NCBI RefSeq assembly: GCF_013256425.1
Contig: NZ_CP053904.1
Location: forward strand, 682,001-746,000
DNA from: Hymenobacter sp. BRD67
GTDB taxonomy: Bacteria > Bacteroidota > Bacteroidia > Cytophagales > Hymenobacteraceae
Length of the DNA stretch: 64,000 bases
Reading direction: 5' to 3'
The first letter of the stretch is position 1. The number at the start of each line of letters is the position of its first letter. Positions 9,143 through 16,712 of this stretch are shown here, piece after piece. The notes below the pieces were generated by a model. It was not told the origin of the DNA. It searched no databases and saw only the letters and a program-made list of their open reading frames with translations. Both the position numbers and the translations under genes were made by a program.

Positions 9143-10604
9143 CCTTTTCATAGTCCAGCAGGTTCTTTATCATGCCTTTGAAGATAATGCCGTGAAACGG
9201 CAGCACGGAATACCAGTACAGCCGGCCGGCCAGGCCCTGGGGGCGGTAGGCGGCCAGCTGTTCCAGCGCGTGGGTGCCGTCGGGGTTGTCGACGATGCGA
9301 AACTGGAGCCAGGCCTCGCCAGGTAGCTTCATCTCAGCATATAGCAGCAGGCGGCGGGCAGTACGGTCGGCCACCAGCACCCGCCAGAAATCGAGCGGGT
9401 CGCCGGCCCGCAGGTGGTTGGGCGAGCGGCGGCCCCGGCGCAGCCCCACGCCACCTACCAGCTTATCCATCAGCCCCCGGATGCGCCAGAGCCAGTCGGT
9501 TTTGTACCAGCCGCGCTCACCCCCGATGCGCCAGATATTATCCAGTACTTCGGCCACCGGCCGCGTAAACGTGCGCCGCTGCCGGTCGAAGAACATCCCG
9601 TTTTTAGGTATCTGAATGGCATCCATGTAGTTCTGGCGCAGGGTGCCGCTGCTCATGGCATCGCTCCAGCTACTCACTACCTCGTTTTGCTCAATGCGCT
9701 GAAATGCCAGCGCCAGCGCCTCGCGGTAGCTCATGCAGGCGTGCGGCACCACGCGGGCAATGCTACGCGCCGGGTCGACCACGGTATCATTCTTCAGGCT
9801 TTCGACCAGGCTTTGGGCCAGTGAAAACGAGGTGCTCGTAACCAGGTACAGCCACCACGATGACAGCCGCGGTGTGAGCACGGGCACCGTAAGTATCCAG
9901 CGCCGGTAGCCGCGCTGGGCAGCCAGGCCGAGCAGCATCTCCTTGTAGGTCAGAATGTCGGGCCCGCCCAGGTCGAAGCGTTGGCCAAAACAGTCGGGGT
10001 TGTTGAGCACGGCCGTGAGGTAAAACATCACGTCGCGAATGCCCAGCGGCTGGCAGCGCGAGTTGAGCCAGCGCGGCGTTATCATCACCGGCAGCTTCTC
10101 CACAATATCGCGGATAATCTCGAACGATGCCGAGCCCGACCCAATGATGATACTGGCCCGCAGTACCGTGAGTCGCGCCGCACGGGCCTCGCCCAGTACG
10201 TCTTCCACGGCCTGGCGCGAGCGCAGGTGTACGCTCAGGTCGTGGTCGTTGGTGATGCCGGAGAGGTAGATAACCTGCCGCGCCGCGGTGCGGTCGAGGT
10301 AGTGGGCAAAGTGCCGGGCCGAAGTCTGCTCCAGCTGAAAAAAGTCTTCGCCGTGGCCGCTCATGGAATGCACCAGGTAGTAGGCCGCATCTATATCGAG
10401 CGGCAGGCCGGCCAGCGAGTCAGGCCGGAGCAGGTCGGCCTGCACTACCTGCACCTGCGGGCGCAGGCTTTCCGACATAGTATCGGGCAGGGCGAAGCGG
10501 CGCGCATCGCGCACCAGGCACACTACCTCGTGGCCCGCCGCGGCCAGCACGGGTAGCAGGCGCTGGCCGATATAGCCGGTGGCTCCGGTAAGCAGTATCT
10601 TCAT
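9138..10604 (-). CDS. SDR family NAD(P)-binding oxidoreductase with C-terminal DUF2867
   Basis: A 488-residue fusion. Residues 1-300 form an extended NAD(P)-binding domain with the Rossmann motif GATGYIG near residue 7, YYLVHSMSGHGEDF and YLSGITNDHD. The C-terminal part (about 320-488) matches DUF2867 by pattern (LPGEAWLQFRIVD, LYWYSVLPFHGIIFKGM). Such two-part proteins are common in Bacteroidota and related to NmrA/UDP-sugar-epimerase-like enzymes; the substrate is unknown. The start ATG at 10604 directly precedes the Rossmann motif. It is divergent from the DUF2911 gene, with about 100 bases between. Confidence 0.85.
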   Translation of the reverse strand: MKILLTGATGYIGQRLLPVLAAAGHEVVCLVRDARRFALPDTMSESLRPQVQVVQADLLRPDSLAGLPLDIDAAYYLVHSMSGHGEDFFQLEQTSARHFAHYLDRTAARQVIYLSGITNDHDLSVHLRSRQAVEDVLGEARAARLTVLRASIIIGSGSASFEIIRDIVEKLPVMITPRWLNSRCQPLGIRDVMFYLTAVLNNPDCFGQRFDLGGPDILTYKEMLLGLAAQRGYRRWILTVPVLTPRLSSWWLYLVTSTSFSLAQSLVESLKNDTVVDPARSIARVVPHACMSYREALALAFQRIEQNEVVSSWSDAMSSGTLRQNYMDAIQIPKNGMFFDRQRRTFTRPVAEVLDNIWRIGGERGWYKTDWLWRIRGLMDKLVGGVGLRRGRRSPNHLRAGDPLDFWRVLVADRTARRLLLYAEMKLPGEAWLQFRIVDNPDGTHALEQLAAYRPQGLAGRLYWYSVLPFHGIIFKGMIKNLLDYEKE

Positions 10605-10699
10605 GGGCAGAGTGGAAAAGGGACAGGCGCTACACGTTGTACTGTACTAAGAACTTAGCAATGACGTAGTTGTTCGGTGGTTCCAGCCGGGGCTCCGCT

Positions 10700-10707
10700 T
10701 ATCTTTG
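10700..10707 (+). promoter_or_regulatory. Promoter -7 element TATCTTTG of the DUF2911 gene
   Basis: TATCTTTG matches the Bacteroidota -7 consensus TAnnTTTG and ends only 5 nt before the ATG at 10713. This implies a leaderless or nearly leaderless mRNA. A good -33 TTG at ideal spacing is not evident, so confidence is moderate. Confidence 0.4.
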
Positions 10708-10712
10708 CCACC

Positions 10713-11585
10713 ATGAAATACGCCTACTTCTTTGCCGCCACCGCTGCCTTGAGCGCGCTGCTGGCCCCCGCCGCCCAGGCCCAAACAAAGCTTACTATTC
10801 CGCAGCCCAGCCCCGGTGTGCATACTCGGGAAGCTTTCTCGACCTCGTTTATCGAGCTGAGCTATTCGCGCCCCTCACTGAGAGGCCGCAGCGCCTTTGG
10901 CGGCCTCGTGCCGTATGGCCAGGTGTGGCGCACGGGCGCCAATACAGTCACCAAAATCCGGTTTGGCGAAGAGGTGAAGCTGGCGGGCCAGACCGTGCCG
11001 GCCGGTACCTACGCCCTGCTCACCATTCCGGGCAAAGCTGACTGGACGATTATCCTCAACCGCGATACCGCGCAGTGGGGCGCCTACGAGTACAAGCAAA
11101 GCCTCGATGTAGCCCGCATTCCGGCCAAAGCCAGCAAGCTGGCCGCGCCCCAGGAGAGTATGTCGCTCAGCCTCGAAAACCTACGCCCCGCCGCCGCCGA
11201 CCTTACCCTGACCTGGGAGCGCACGCAAGTGAGCCTGCCGCTTACCGCCAACCCCGACCCTATTGTGCTGGCCCAGATTCGGGAGGCCATGAAAGGGGAG
11301 AAGAAGCCGTACGTAATGGCGGCGCAGTACTACTACAACACCAACCAGCCCGACCTGAACCCCGCCGTGGGCTGGCTCGATGAGTTTATTAAGGCCAACC
11401 CCACCGAATATTACGGCTACTACTGGAAAGCTAAGCTGCTGCAAAAGCAGGGCAAAAATAAAGAAGCCGCGGCAGCCGCCAACAAGTCGCTGGAGCTGGT
11501 GAAAGTAGATAAGAACGATATCTCAAAAGCTGAATATACGCGGCTCAATCAGCAATTGCTGGCTGAGGTGAGCGGGAAGAAATAG
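10713..11585 (+). CDS. Secreted DUF2911 protein with C-terminal TPR-like helices
   Basis: This 290-residue exported protein has a signal peptide at residues 1-23 (ending AAQAQ). Residues about 30-165 are a DUF2911 domain: IELSYSRPSLRGR, FGGLVPYGQVWRTGAN, FGEEVKLAGQTVPAGTYALLTIPG and WTIILNRD are its hallmark segments. The C-terminal third (about 195-285) is helical with a TPR-like pattern (AVGWLDEFIKANPTEYYGYYWKAKLLQKQGK). I chose 10713 because it begins the signal peptide. The function of DUF2911 is not established; these are abundant secreted proteins in Cytophagales. The gene ends just before two hairpin repeats. Confidence 0.88.
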   Translation: MKYAYFFAATAALSALLAPAAQAQTKLTIPQPSPGVHTREAFSTSFIELSYSRPSLRGRSAFGGLVPYGQVWRTGANTVTKIRFGEEVKLAGQTVPAGTYALLTIPGKADWTIILNRDTAQWGAYEYKQSLDVARIPAKASKLAAPQESMSLSLENLRPAAADLTLTWERTQVSLPLTANPDPIVLAQIREAMKGEKKPYVMAAQYYYNTNQPDLNPAVGWLDEFIKANPTEYYGYYWKAKLLQKQGKNKEAAAAANKSLELVKVDKNDISKAEYTRLNQQLLAEVSGKK

Positions 11586-11601
11586 CTTACCAATTCAGAC
11601 A

Positions 11602-11686
11602 AGAACGTCATGCTGACGAAGGAAGCATCTCTACCGTATCGTTGAACGGCGTGGTAGAGATGCTTCCTTGGTCAGCATGACGTTCT
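11602..11686. repeat. Long imperfect inverted repeat (REP/MITE-like)
   Basis: Two arms of about 33 nt (11602-11634 and 11652-11686) pair with one small bulge around a 16-nt loop. The arms contain the AGAACGTCATGCTGAC motif. The first 14 bases of that motif recur in the hairpin at 13836-13880, which suggests a dispersed repeat family rather than a gene-specific terminator. Confidence 0.6.
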
Positions 11687-11692
11687 ATTTAT

Positions 11693-11747
11693 ATGGTCAC
11701 CAGCCAGACCGCTACTCCTTCGGCGTAGCGGTCTGGCTGGTGACCAT
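11693..11747. repeat. 23-bp perfect stem hairpin inside the slipin gene 3' end
   Basis: Bases 11693-11715 pair perfectly with 11725-11747 around a 9-nt loop. The structure spans the stop codon and the last eleven codons of the slipin gene, encoding its terminal MVTSQTATPKE. It can work as its transcript terminator or 3'-end stabiliser. Confidence 0.65.
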
Positions 11748-12485
11748 TTGCGAGAAGCTTTTGGCAGCGGCCGAAAAATCAGAAGGCAGCATAATGACCG
11801 TCGTGGTATTGTTGTCGATGCCGATTTCGGAGAGCATCTGCATGCGGCGCAATTCCAGCGAGTAGGGGCTTTTTTCCATCTCCTGCGCGCCCTGCGTGAG
11901 CTTGATACTGGCTTCCAGCTCGGCTTCGGCCTTGATGATGCGCGCCCGCTTTTCCCGAATGGCCTCGGCCTCGCGCGCCATTGCCCGCTGCATAGATTCG
12001 GGAATCTCGACATCTTTAATTTCGACCAGCTCAATCTTCACGCCCCAGGTCTCGGTGGCAGCGTCTACTATTTGCAGCAGCGCGCCGTTGATGTGGGCGC
12101 GCTCGCGTAGCACTTCATCGAGCTGATTTTGGCCGATGATGTTGCGGAGCGCCGTCACCGACAGCTGGTACACCGCCTTGTTGTAGTCGGCCACCTTAAT
12201 CACCGCGTCGGCCGGGTTAATAACCTTAAACCACAGCACCGCATTCACCTTGATGGTCACGCTGTCCTTGGTAATGGTTTCCTGTTGCTCCAGCTCCACG
12301 GTTTTGGTGCGCATGTCGATGGTTTGCTGGCGCTCTAAAATTGGAATCAGCCAGTAGAGGCCCGGCCCGCGCGTGCCCGTGTAGCGCCCCAGCCGAAACA
12401 CAATGGCGCGCTGGTATTCCTGAGCAATGCGCAGGCTCATGGCCAGCAGCACAACGGCGACGATAAGCAACGGGAGCAGCGGCAT
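11712..12485 (-). CDS. Slipin / stomatin-like SPFH-domain membrane protein
   Basis: A 257-residue integral membrane scaffold of the SPFH (stomatin, prohibitin, flotillin) superfamily. Residues 3-20 form one membrane segment. The SPFH/Band 7 domain follows (QEYQRAIVFRLGRYTGTRGPGLYWLIP, then TVELEQQETITKDSVTIKVNAV and ALRNIIGQNQLDEVLRER). A charged coiled-coil (about 165-205; AREAEAIREKRARIIKAEAE) and a short C-terminal helix complete it. These proteins assemble into membrane-associated oligomers and regulate partner proteases or channels; an NfeD partner is often adjacent but none is seen here. Length is family-typical. Confidence 0.93.
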   Translation of the reverse strand: MPLLPLLIVAVVLLAMSLRIAQEYQRAIVFRLGRYTGTRGPGLYWLIPILERQQTIDMRTKTVELEQQETITKDSVTIKVNAVLWFKVINPADAVIKVADYNKAVYQLSVTALRNIIGQNQLDEVLRERAHINGALLQIVDAATETWGVKIELVEIKDVEIPESMQRAMAREAEAIREKRARIIKAEAELEASIKLTQGAQEMEKSPYSLELRRMQMLSEIGIDNNTTTVIMLPSDFSAAAKSFSQMVTSQTATPKE

Positions 12486-12560
12486 AACCAGATTGTATTA
12501 AAGAGTTTGGCGAATGTATCGCTCGCAGCTTCAAGTTATTACACTGGCCCTGGCTTAGGC

Positions 12561-12986
12561 CTATCTGCCAAGGATACGCAGGGTTTTATCGTCGGCTATT
12601 CCCTTAAAAAATTTCGCTAAAACCACCTGAAAAACCGGATTCGCATCGGGCAGAGCGGCGAATAAAGTCATCGATGATTTCAATTTTAAATCATCGGGGC
12701 TGCCGAATATTCGGTTCGCATCAGTGCCTTCCAGACCTAGCAAGGCGTGGCAAATCTCCACCAGCCGGCTGCCCAGAACCGGGTGCTGAAAGTAAGCTTC
12801 CGCCTCGGCTATGTCTTTGATTGCGTAATGCTTCGAAATCTCGCTAAATCCCAAGCCCTGAATTTGAGGGAAAATATACCACATCCAATGGCTGCGCTTG
12901 CGGCCATTTTTAATTTCGGCCAGGGCCGCCGCGTAGTCAGTAGCCTGCGCGTCGAGAAAGCGTTGGAGGTTGTGTTCAGTAGCCAT
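12561..12986 (-). CDS. DUF1810 family protein
   Basis: A small (141-residue) cytoplasmic protein. Its opening segments (MATEHNLQRFLDAQ; KRSHWMWYIFPQIQGLG) and the following SEISKHYAIKDIAEAEAYFQHPVLGSRL are diagnostic of DUF1810, a calpastatin-annotated family of unknown function. I chose the ATG at 12986 because the longer upstream reading would extend into the repeat element at 13028-13203 and adds no family sequence. Complete length. Confidence 0.88.
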   Translation of the reverse strand: MATEHNLQRFLDAQATDYAAALAEIKNGRKRSHWMWYIFPQIQGLGFSEISKHYAIKDIAEAEAYFQHPVLGSRLVEICHALLGLEGTDANRIFGSPDDLKLKSSMTLFAALPDANPVFQVVLAKFFKGIADDKTLRILGR

Positions 12987-13027
12987 AATGCAGTGCCAGA
13001 TTATTTCCCAGATTATACCGTCCAACC

Positions 13028-13203
13028 CTGGCGCGAGTTTAGCGCAGCGTAACTCGTGCCGATTAGCGCGTGGAAGTTGCACCTCCACTGCCGCGCCAGC
13101 GGCAAGGCAGCACCACGCCGCCAGGCTGTTTAAACGGATCGTTCTATGGGAGGTACAGCCTCCCCCGGAAGGTTGGAGTTACGCTGGGCTAAACTCGCGC
13201 CAG
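13028..13203. repeat. MITE-like element, copy 1
   Basis: A 176-bp element with imperfect terminal inverted repeats of about 30 bp (outer sequence CTGGCGCGAGTTTAGCGCAG, inverted at the right end). It has a second internal pair of complementary segments (GGAAGTTGCACCTCC versus GGGAGGTACAGCCTCC). A second copy with the same order of segments lies at 49744-49926. There is no transposase inside, so it would be mobilised in trans. Its right part supplies the C-terminal codons of the 13130-13738 reading frame. Confidence 0.75.
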
Positions 13204-13738
13204 CTGGGGTAATCTGAATGCTCAATATATTGTTTATTTCCCCATAGCTCTCTATTTCTTTAGGAATAAGAATCTGCCCTGAGCCAAAAAAATTATTTGC
13301 ATATTTACTTTTAATGAGTAGCCCATGTGCCGTTTCGATAATCTTATCTATGTCTTTAATATTTATCGCAATATTATTTTGTGGATAAATTTGCTTTGTA
13401 TTTTCTAGGAGCATCCTATTTATTCCAAATAACGACTCTTTTTTACTGAAGTCAATAATTTTTCTTATTTGATTATTAGTAATAATTATCTTGTAATTAG
13501 CGTAAAATAACTTTTTGAAGTTATATGTTTGCCAAAAAATGAAAAATAGTATAGTTGAGATGAGTGCTATTAAACTTAAGAAGAAAATAAATGCATTTTT
13601 GATAGGAGGAATGCCTTTAAAAGCAAGAAATAAAAAAGGTGTGGCTGTGCTTATAAAAACAGTGATTCCACTTTTCTTGAGGTCGCGTATTACCAATGAC
13701 TGTATTTTGTTCGGTAGGATTTTGAATGTCTTATCCAT
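13130..13738 (-). CDS. Low-GC hypothetical membrane protein, C-terminus altered by repeat insertion
   Basis: This 202-residue reading frame is strikingly AT-rich and Ile/Lys/Asn-rich compared with all neighbours, a sign of acquisition by transfer. It has two adjacent membrane segments (about residues 27-42 and 47-70) and then a soluble domain. I do not recognise a family. The last roughly 24 residues (AGASLAQRNSNLPGEAV...) are encoded inside MITE copy 1, so the original end has been replaced or truncated by the insertion. Whether it is still functional is uncertain. Confidence 0.5.
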   Translation of the reverse strand: MDKTFKILPNKIQSLVIRDLKKSGITVFISTATPFLFLAFKGIPPIKNAFIFFLSLIALISTILFFIFWQTYNFKKLFYANYKIIITNNQIRKIIDFSKKESLFGINRMLLENTKQIYPQNNIAINIKDIDKIIETAHGLLIKSKYANNFFGSGQILIPKEIESYGEINNILSIQITPAGASLAQRNSNLPGEAVPPIERSV

Positions 13739-13835
13739 TGAAGATAGATTTAATATCTATTATAAGCGAGCACTGAAGTGTTTATGTGTATACCTGTAGT
13801 ATAAGGTTATTACTAATTGTCTTTCAGGCGATTGC

Positions 13836-13880
13836 AAAAAGAACGTCATGCTGAACTTGTCAATTCATGACGCTCTTTTT
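13836..13880 (-). terminator. Rho-independent terminator of the M28 peptidase gene
   Basis: A 15-bp stem with one mismatch (13836-13850 with 13866-13880) has runs of A before and T after, so it can act on both strands. It lies 66 bases beyond the stop of the minus-strand peptidase gene. The stem shares the GAACGTCATGCTGA motif with the repeat at 11602. Confidence 0.65.
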
Positions 13881-13945
13881 TGCCATAAGCGTTCATCTTC
13901 AATCAATGATAACTAGATTGAGTAAGTAGTAAATCCAGCGAATAG

Positions 13946-15306
13946 CTACCGCCCCACCACTGGCAGCACGGGCGCACTCTCGTGCCCGGCCGCATCAATA
14001 CTTACTACGCCAAAAATGTAATTATCCTTGCTGATGGCCAGGTCGGCGGTAGTGCCGCTCACCGGGAAGCGCTGCTGCCACTGCGGGGCGCTGGTTTCGC
14101 GGGCCAGCACCACGTAGCCGGCGGGGGCGGGGCCGCCTTGCGGTGCCTGCCAGCGCAGCTCAGTGCGGTTGGTGAGCTTGGCGGTGAGCACTTCCACTTT
14201 TTGCGGGGCGGCGGGGGCCAGCGCCAGGCTGGCCAGGGTGGCCAGGTTTACCTGGGTGGTGCGGCGCAGGTAGCGGAAATCCATAAACTCCGTCTTGTCG
14301 CCGTACACGAGGCCGTTTTCGGTGCGCAGGTCCTGGTGCTGGTGATTGAAGTTTTCGTTCGTTTCGGTGAAGCGCACGGCCGCGTAGCCCTGCTGATTGA
14401 AGGGCGTGTGGTCGCCGCCGCGCAGGAAGCGGTCGGGGCGATACTCCAGCAGCACCGAGTAGCCGCCGGCGCTCACGTACTGGCGGGCGGCGGTTTGGGC
14501 GTAGCGGGCAAGCTGGCGGCTGGGCGCGTCGTTTTCGGAGCTGAGCTGACGGCGGATGCGCGCCTGCTCGGGCGTTTCGGTGGCCGGCACGCCCTCGCTG
14601 AATACGCGCAGGTGCAGCGTATCCGTGATTTCGGGGTCGTAGCCGTGCGAGTTGCCCACGATGTCGTTGTTGAGCATCGCTATCACATTCCAGCCCTCTT
14701 TTTTAGCGCGCTTGGCGAGGTGGTCGGAGCCGAGCAGGCCCTGCTCTTCGCCCTGCACGGCCACAAGGCGGATGGTGCAGGGGAATTTCTGGCCGGCCAG
14801 CACGCGGGCTACTTCCATCACGGCGGCCACGCCGCTGGCGTCGTCGTTGGCGCCGGGCGCGTCGGCGGTGCGGTTCATCACGTCGGTCACGCGCGAGTCG
14901 ATGTGGCCGCTCATGATGAGCACGCGGGTATCTGTGGGGTCGGTGCCGGGAATGGTGGCCAGCACATTGGCCATGAGCGTGGTTTTATCGACGCGCTTGC
15001 CGTCGGCCTTCAGCGTGAAGGTGTCCATCTCGACAGCCATGCGCCCACCGCCGGCCTTGCTGTACTTCTTAAACTCATCGAACACGTACTGGCGGGCCGC
15101 GCCGATGCCACGCTTTTTATCCTTGGTATCGCTCAGGGTATGGCGGGTGCCGAAGCTGACGAGCTTGCGCACGTCGGCTTCGAGGTTTTTACTCGAAACC
15201 TCGTTCACCCAGCGCTGGATGTTGGGGTCGGGGGCAGGCTGGGGGCGGAGGGTTGGGCCAGGGCCGCCAAGGGCAGCAGGCAGGGGAGAAGTGGTAGAAT
15301 TTTCAT
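13946..15306 (-). CDS. Secreted M28 metallopeptidase with fibronectin III-like C-terminus (frameshift near start)
   Basis: A zinc aminopeptidase-like exported enzyme. The catalytic part has MSGHIDSR, GANDDASGVA, GEEQGLLGS, NNDIVGN and a late His (GGDHTPFNQQG), so the metal site is complete. Residues from about 365 form a fibronectin III-like domain. The obvious signal peptide (MKILPLLPCLLPLAALAQ, ATG at 15306) is in a different frame from the catalytic domain. One extra G in the G5 run at 15241-15245 joins them as AQPSAPQPAPDPNIQRW, giving 453 residues. The uninterrupted alternative start at 15328 yields no signal peptide, so I prefer the corrected reading. Confidence 0.88.
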
Positions 15307-15420
15307 AAGGAATCGCAAGAAACGACAAACGCCGCTAGTCGGGCAAGACTAGCGGCGCTTTATAGGCACCGGTCAGGCAACGGAAGTTGCGTAGGAGTGT
15401 GTGAACCTGGCCTGCCCGGG

Positions 15421-15786
15421 CTACGGTTGTTGCACAACGACGCACACGGTAGAGGCGTCAAGCAAGGCAAATTCCCATAAGCCCCAGGGCTTGCGTACTA
15501 CCTGGTTGCCATTGGGGTGCAAGAGCTCCGGAGTTCGCTGCTTCACCTGGGCAAAAAGCCCGTGAATGTCGTCTGTTTCGAGGCGCAGCTCGGGGCGGTC
15601 GAGGGCAGCCAGAGCAGCGTTTTGCAGCAGGTGCACCTGCACCGCGTCTTTAGCTAAAATGCAAAGCGGCTGCGCGCTGGCCAGGTCCTCGTAGCGCAGC
15701 TCGAAGCCAAGCCCTTGCATAAACAGGTGCTTGCCAATTGCCAGGTCGGCATAGAAGACGTTGGGAATGAGTTTGAGCAGGGCCAT
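15421..15786 (-). CDS. VOC (glyoxalase/bleomycin-resistance-like) family protein
   Basis: A 121-residue single-domain vicinal-oxygen-chelate protein. It has the usual start (LLKLIPNVFYADLAIGKHLFMQGLGFEL), a central beta-alpha repeat with ETDDIHGLFAQVKQR, and the closing strand pair (KPWGLWEFALLDAS). The single His, Glu and Gln positions do not allow a specific reaction to be assigned; many homologues are glyoxalase-like or antibiotic-binding. It begins only 7 nt after the stop of the YebC gene on the same strand, so the two form one transcription unit. Confidence 0.8.
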   Translation of the reverse strand: MALLKLIPNVFYADLAIGKHLFMQGLGFELRYEDLASAQPLCILAKDAVQVHLLQNAALAALDRPELRLETDDIHGLFAQVKQRTPELLHPNGNQVVRKPWGLWEFALLDASTVCVVVQQP

Positions 15787-15793
15787 GGTTGTT

Positions 15794-16528
15794 CTATCCC
15801 ATCGTGTGGTACACGGCCTGCACGTCTTCGTCTTCCTCCAGCTTGTCGATAAGCTTCTCGACCTCCTCGGCCTGCTCGTCGTTGAGCGAAACGGTGGTGT
15901 TGGGCACGCGCTGCAAGGTAGCGCTTACGATGTTCACGCCTTTGGTATCCAGAGCTTTCTGCATCTGGCCAAAATCGGTGAAAGCCGTTTCGACCACCAT
16001 ATACTTATGCTCGGCTCCGTGCTCGTCTTCCTCGGTGGTTTCGTACACGTCTTCCGCCCCGGCGTCAATCAGCTCCAGCTCCAGCTCGTCGCGGTCGAGC
16101 CCTTCGGCGGCCAGCTTGAATACGCCCTTTCGGGTAAAGGTGTAGTCGGAGCTGCCCGCCGTGCCGAGTGCCCCGTTGTTGCGGTTGAAGTACAGGCGCA
16201 CGTTACTTACGGTGCGGGTGGGGTTATCGGTGGCCGTTTCGACCACGATGGCCACGCCGTGCGGGCCGTAGCCTTCATACACCACTTCCTGGTAATCTTT
16301 CTCATCCTTACCGGTGGCGCGCTTGATGGCGGCTTCCACGCGGTCTTTGGGCATGTTTACACCCTTGCCGTTTTGCATGGCCGTGCGCAGGCGGGCGTTG
16401 GTATCGGGGTTGGGGCCGCCTTCTTTCACGGCCATCACGATTTCCTTGCCGATGCGGGTGAAGTCTTTCGACATCCGGTCCCAGCGCTTCATTTTGCGGC
16501 CTTTCCGGAATTCAAATGCGCGTCCCAT
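15794..16528 (-). CDS. yebC: YebC/PmpR family protein (transcriptional regulator or translation factor)
   Basis: This 244-residue protein carries the full YebC/PmpR signature: an N-terminal MGRAFEFRKGRKMKRW of the Bacteroidota type, FTRIGKEIVMAVKEGG, and NMPKDRVEAAIKRATG. The central YEGYGPHGVAIVVETATDNPTRT and an acidic C-terminus follow. The family was described as DNA-binding regulators, and some members act on ribosomes at difficult codons; the sequence alone does not decide. I chose ATG 16528 over 16543 since MGRAFEFRK is the conserved start. Followed 7 nt later by the VOC gene. Confidence 0.95.
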   Translation of the reverse strand: MGRAFEFRKGRKMKRWDRMSKDFTRIGKEIVMAVKEGGPNPDTNARLRTAMQNGKGVNMPKDRVEAAIKRATGKDEKDYQEVVYEGYGPHGVAIVVETATDNPTRTVSNVRLYFNRNNGALGTAGSSDYTFTRKGVFKLAAEGLDRDELELELIDAGAEDVYETTEEDEHGAEHKYMVVETAFTDFGQMQKALDTKGVNIVSATLQRVPNTTVSLNDEQAEEVEKLIDKLEEDEDVQAVYHTMG

Positions 16529-16712
16529 CTTTTCAATTATCAATTAACAGTGAGCAATGAGCAATTAAGGCGGCGGGGTGGGAGGAGCGGCCCGAATGCG
16601 GGCGCAAGTTAGCAAGGGCAGCCGGGGGGCGGCAAGGCTCCGGCCCGTTCCTCAAAATAACAGCTCAAAACCTCAGATTTTCTGCTACCTTGTACGCCTA
16701 ACGCTAGGCATT

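Noticed and set aside
13982..15352. Long plus-strand open frame opposite the second M28 peptidase gene
   Set aside because: Antisense shadow of a gene with clear catalytic motifs.
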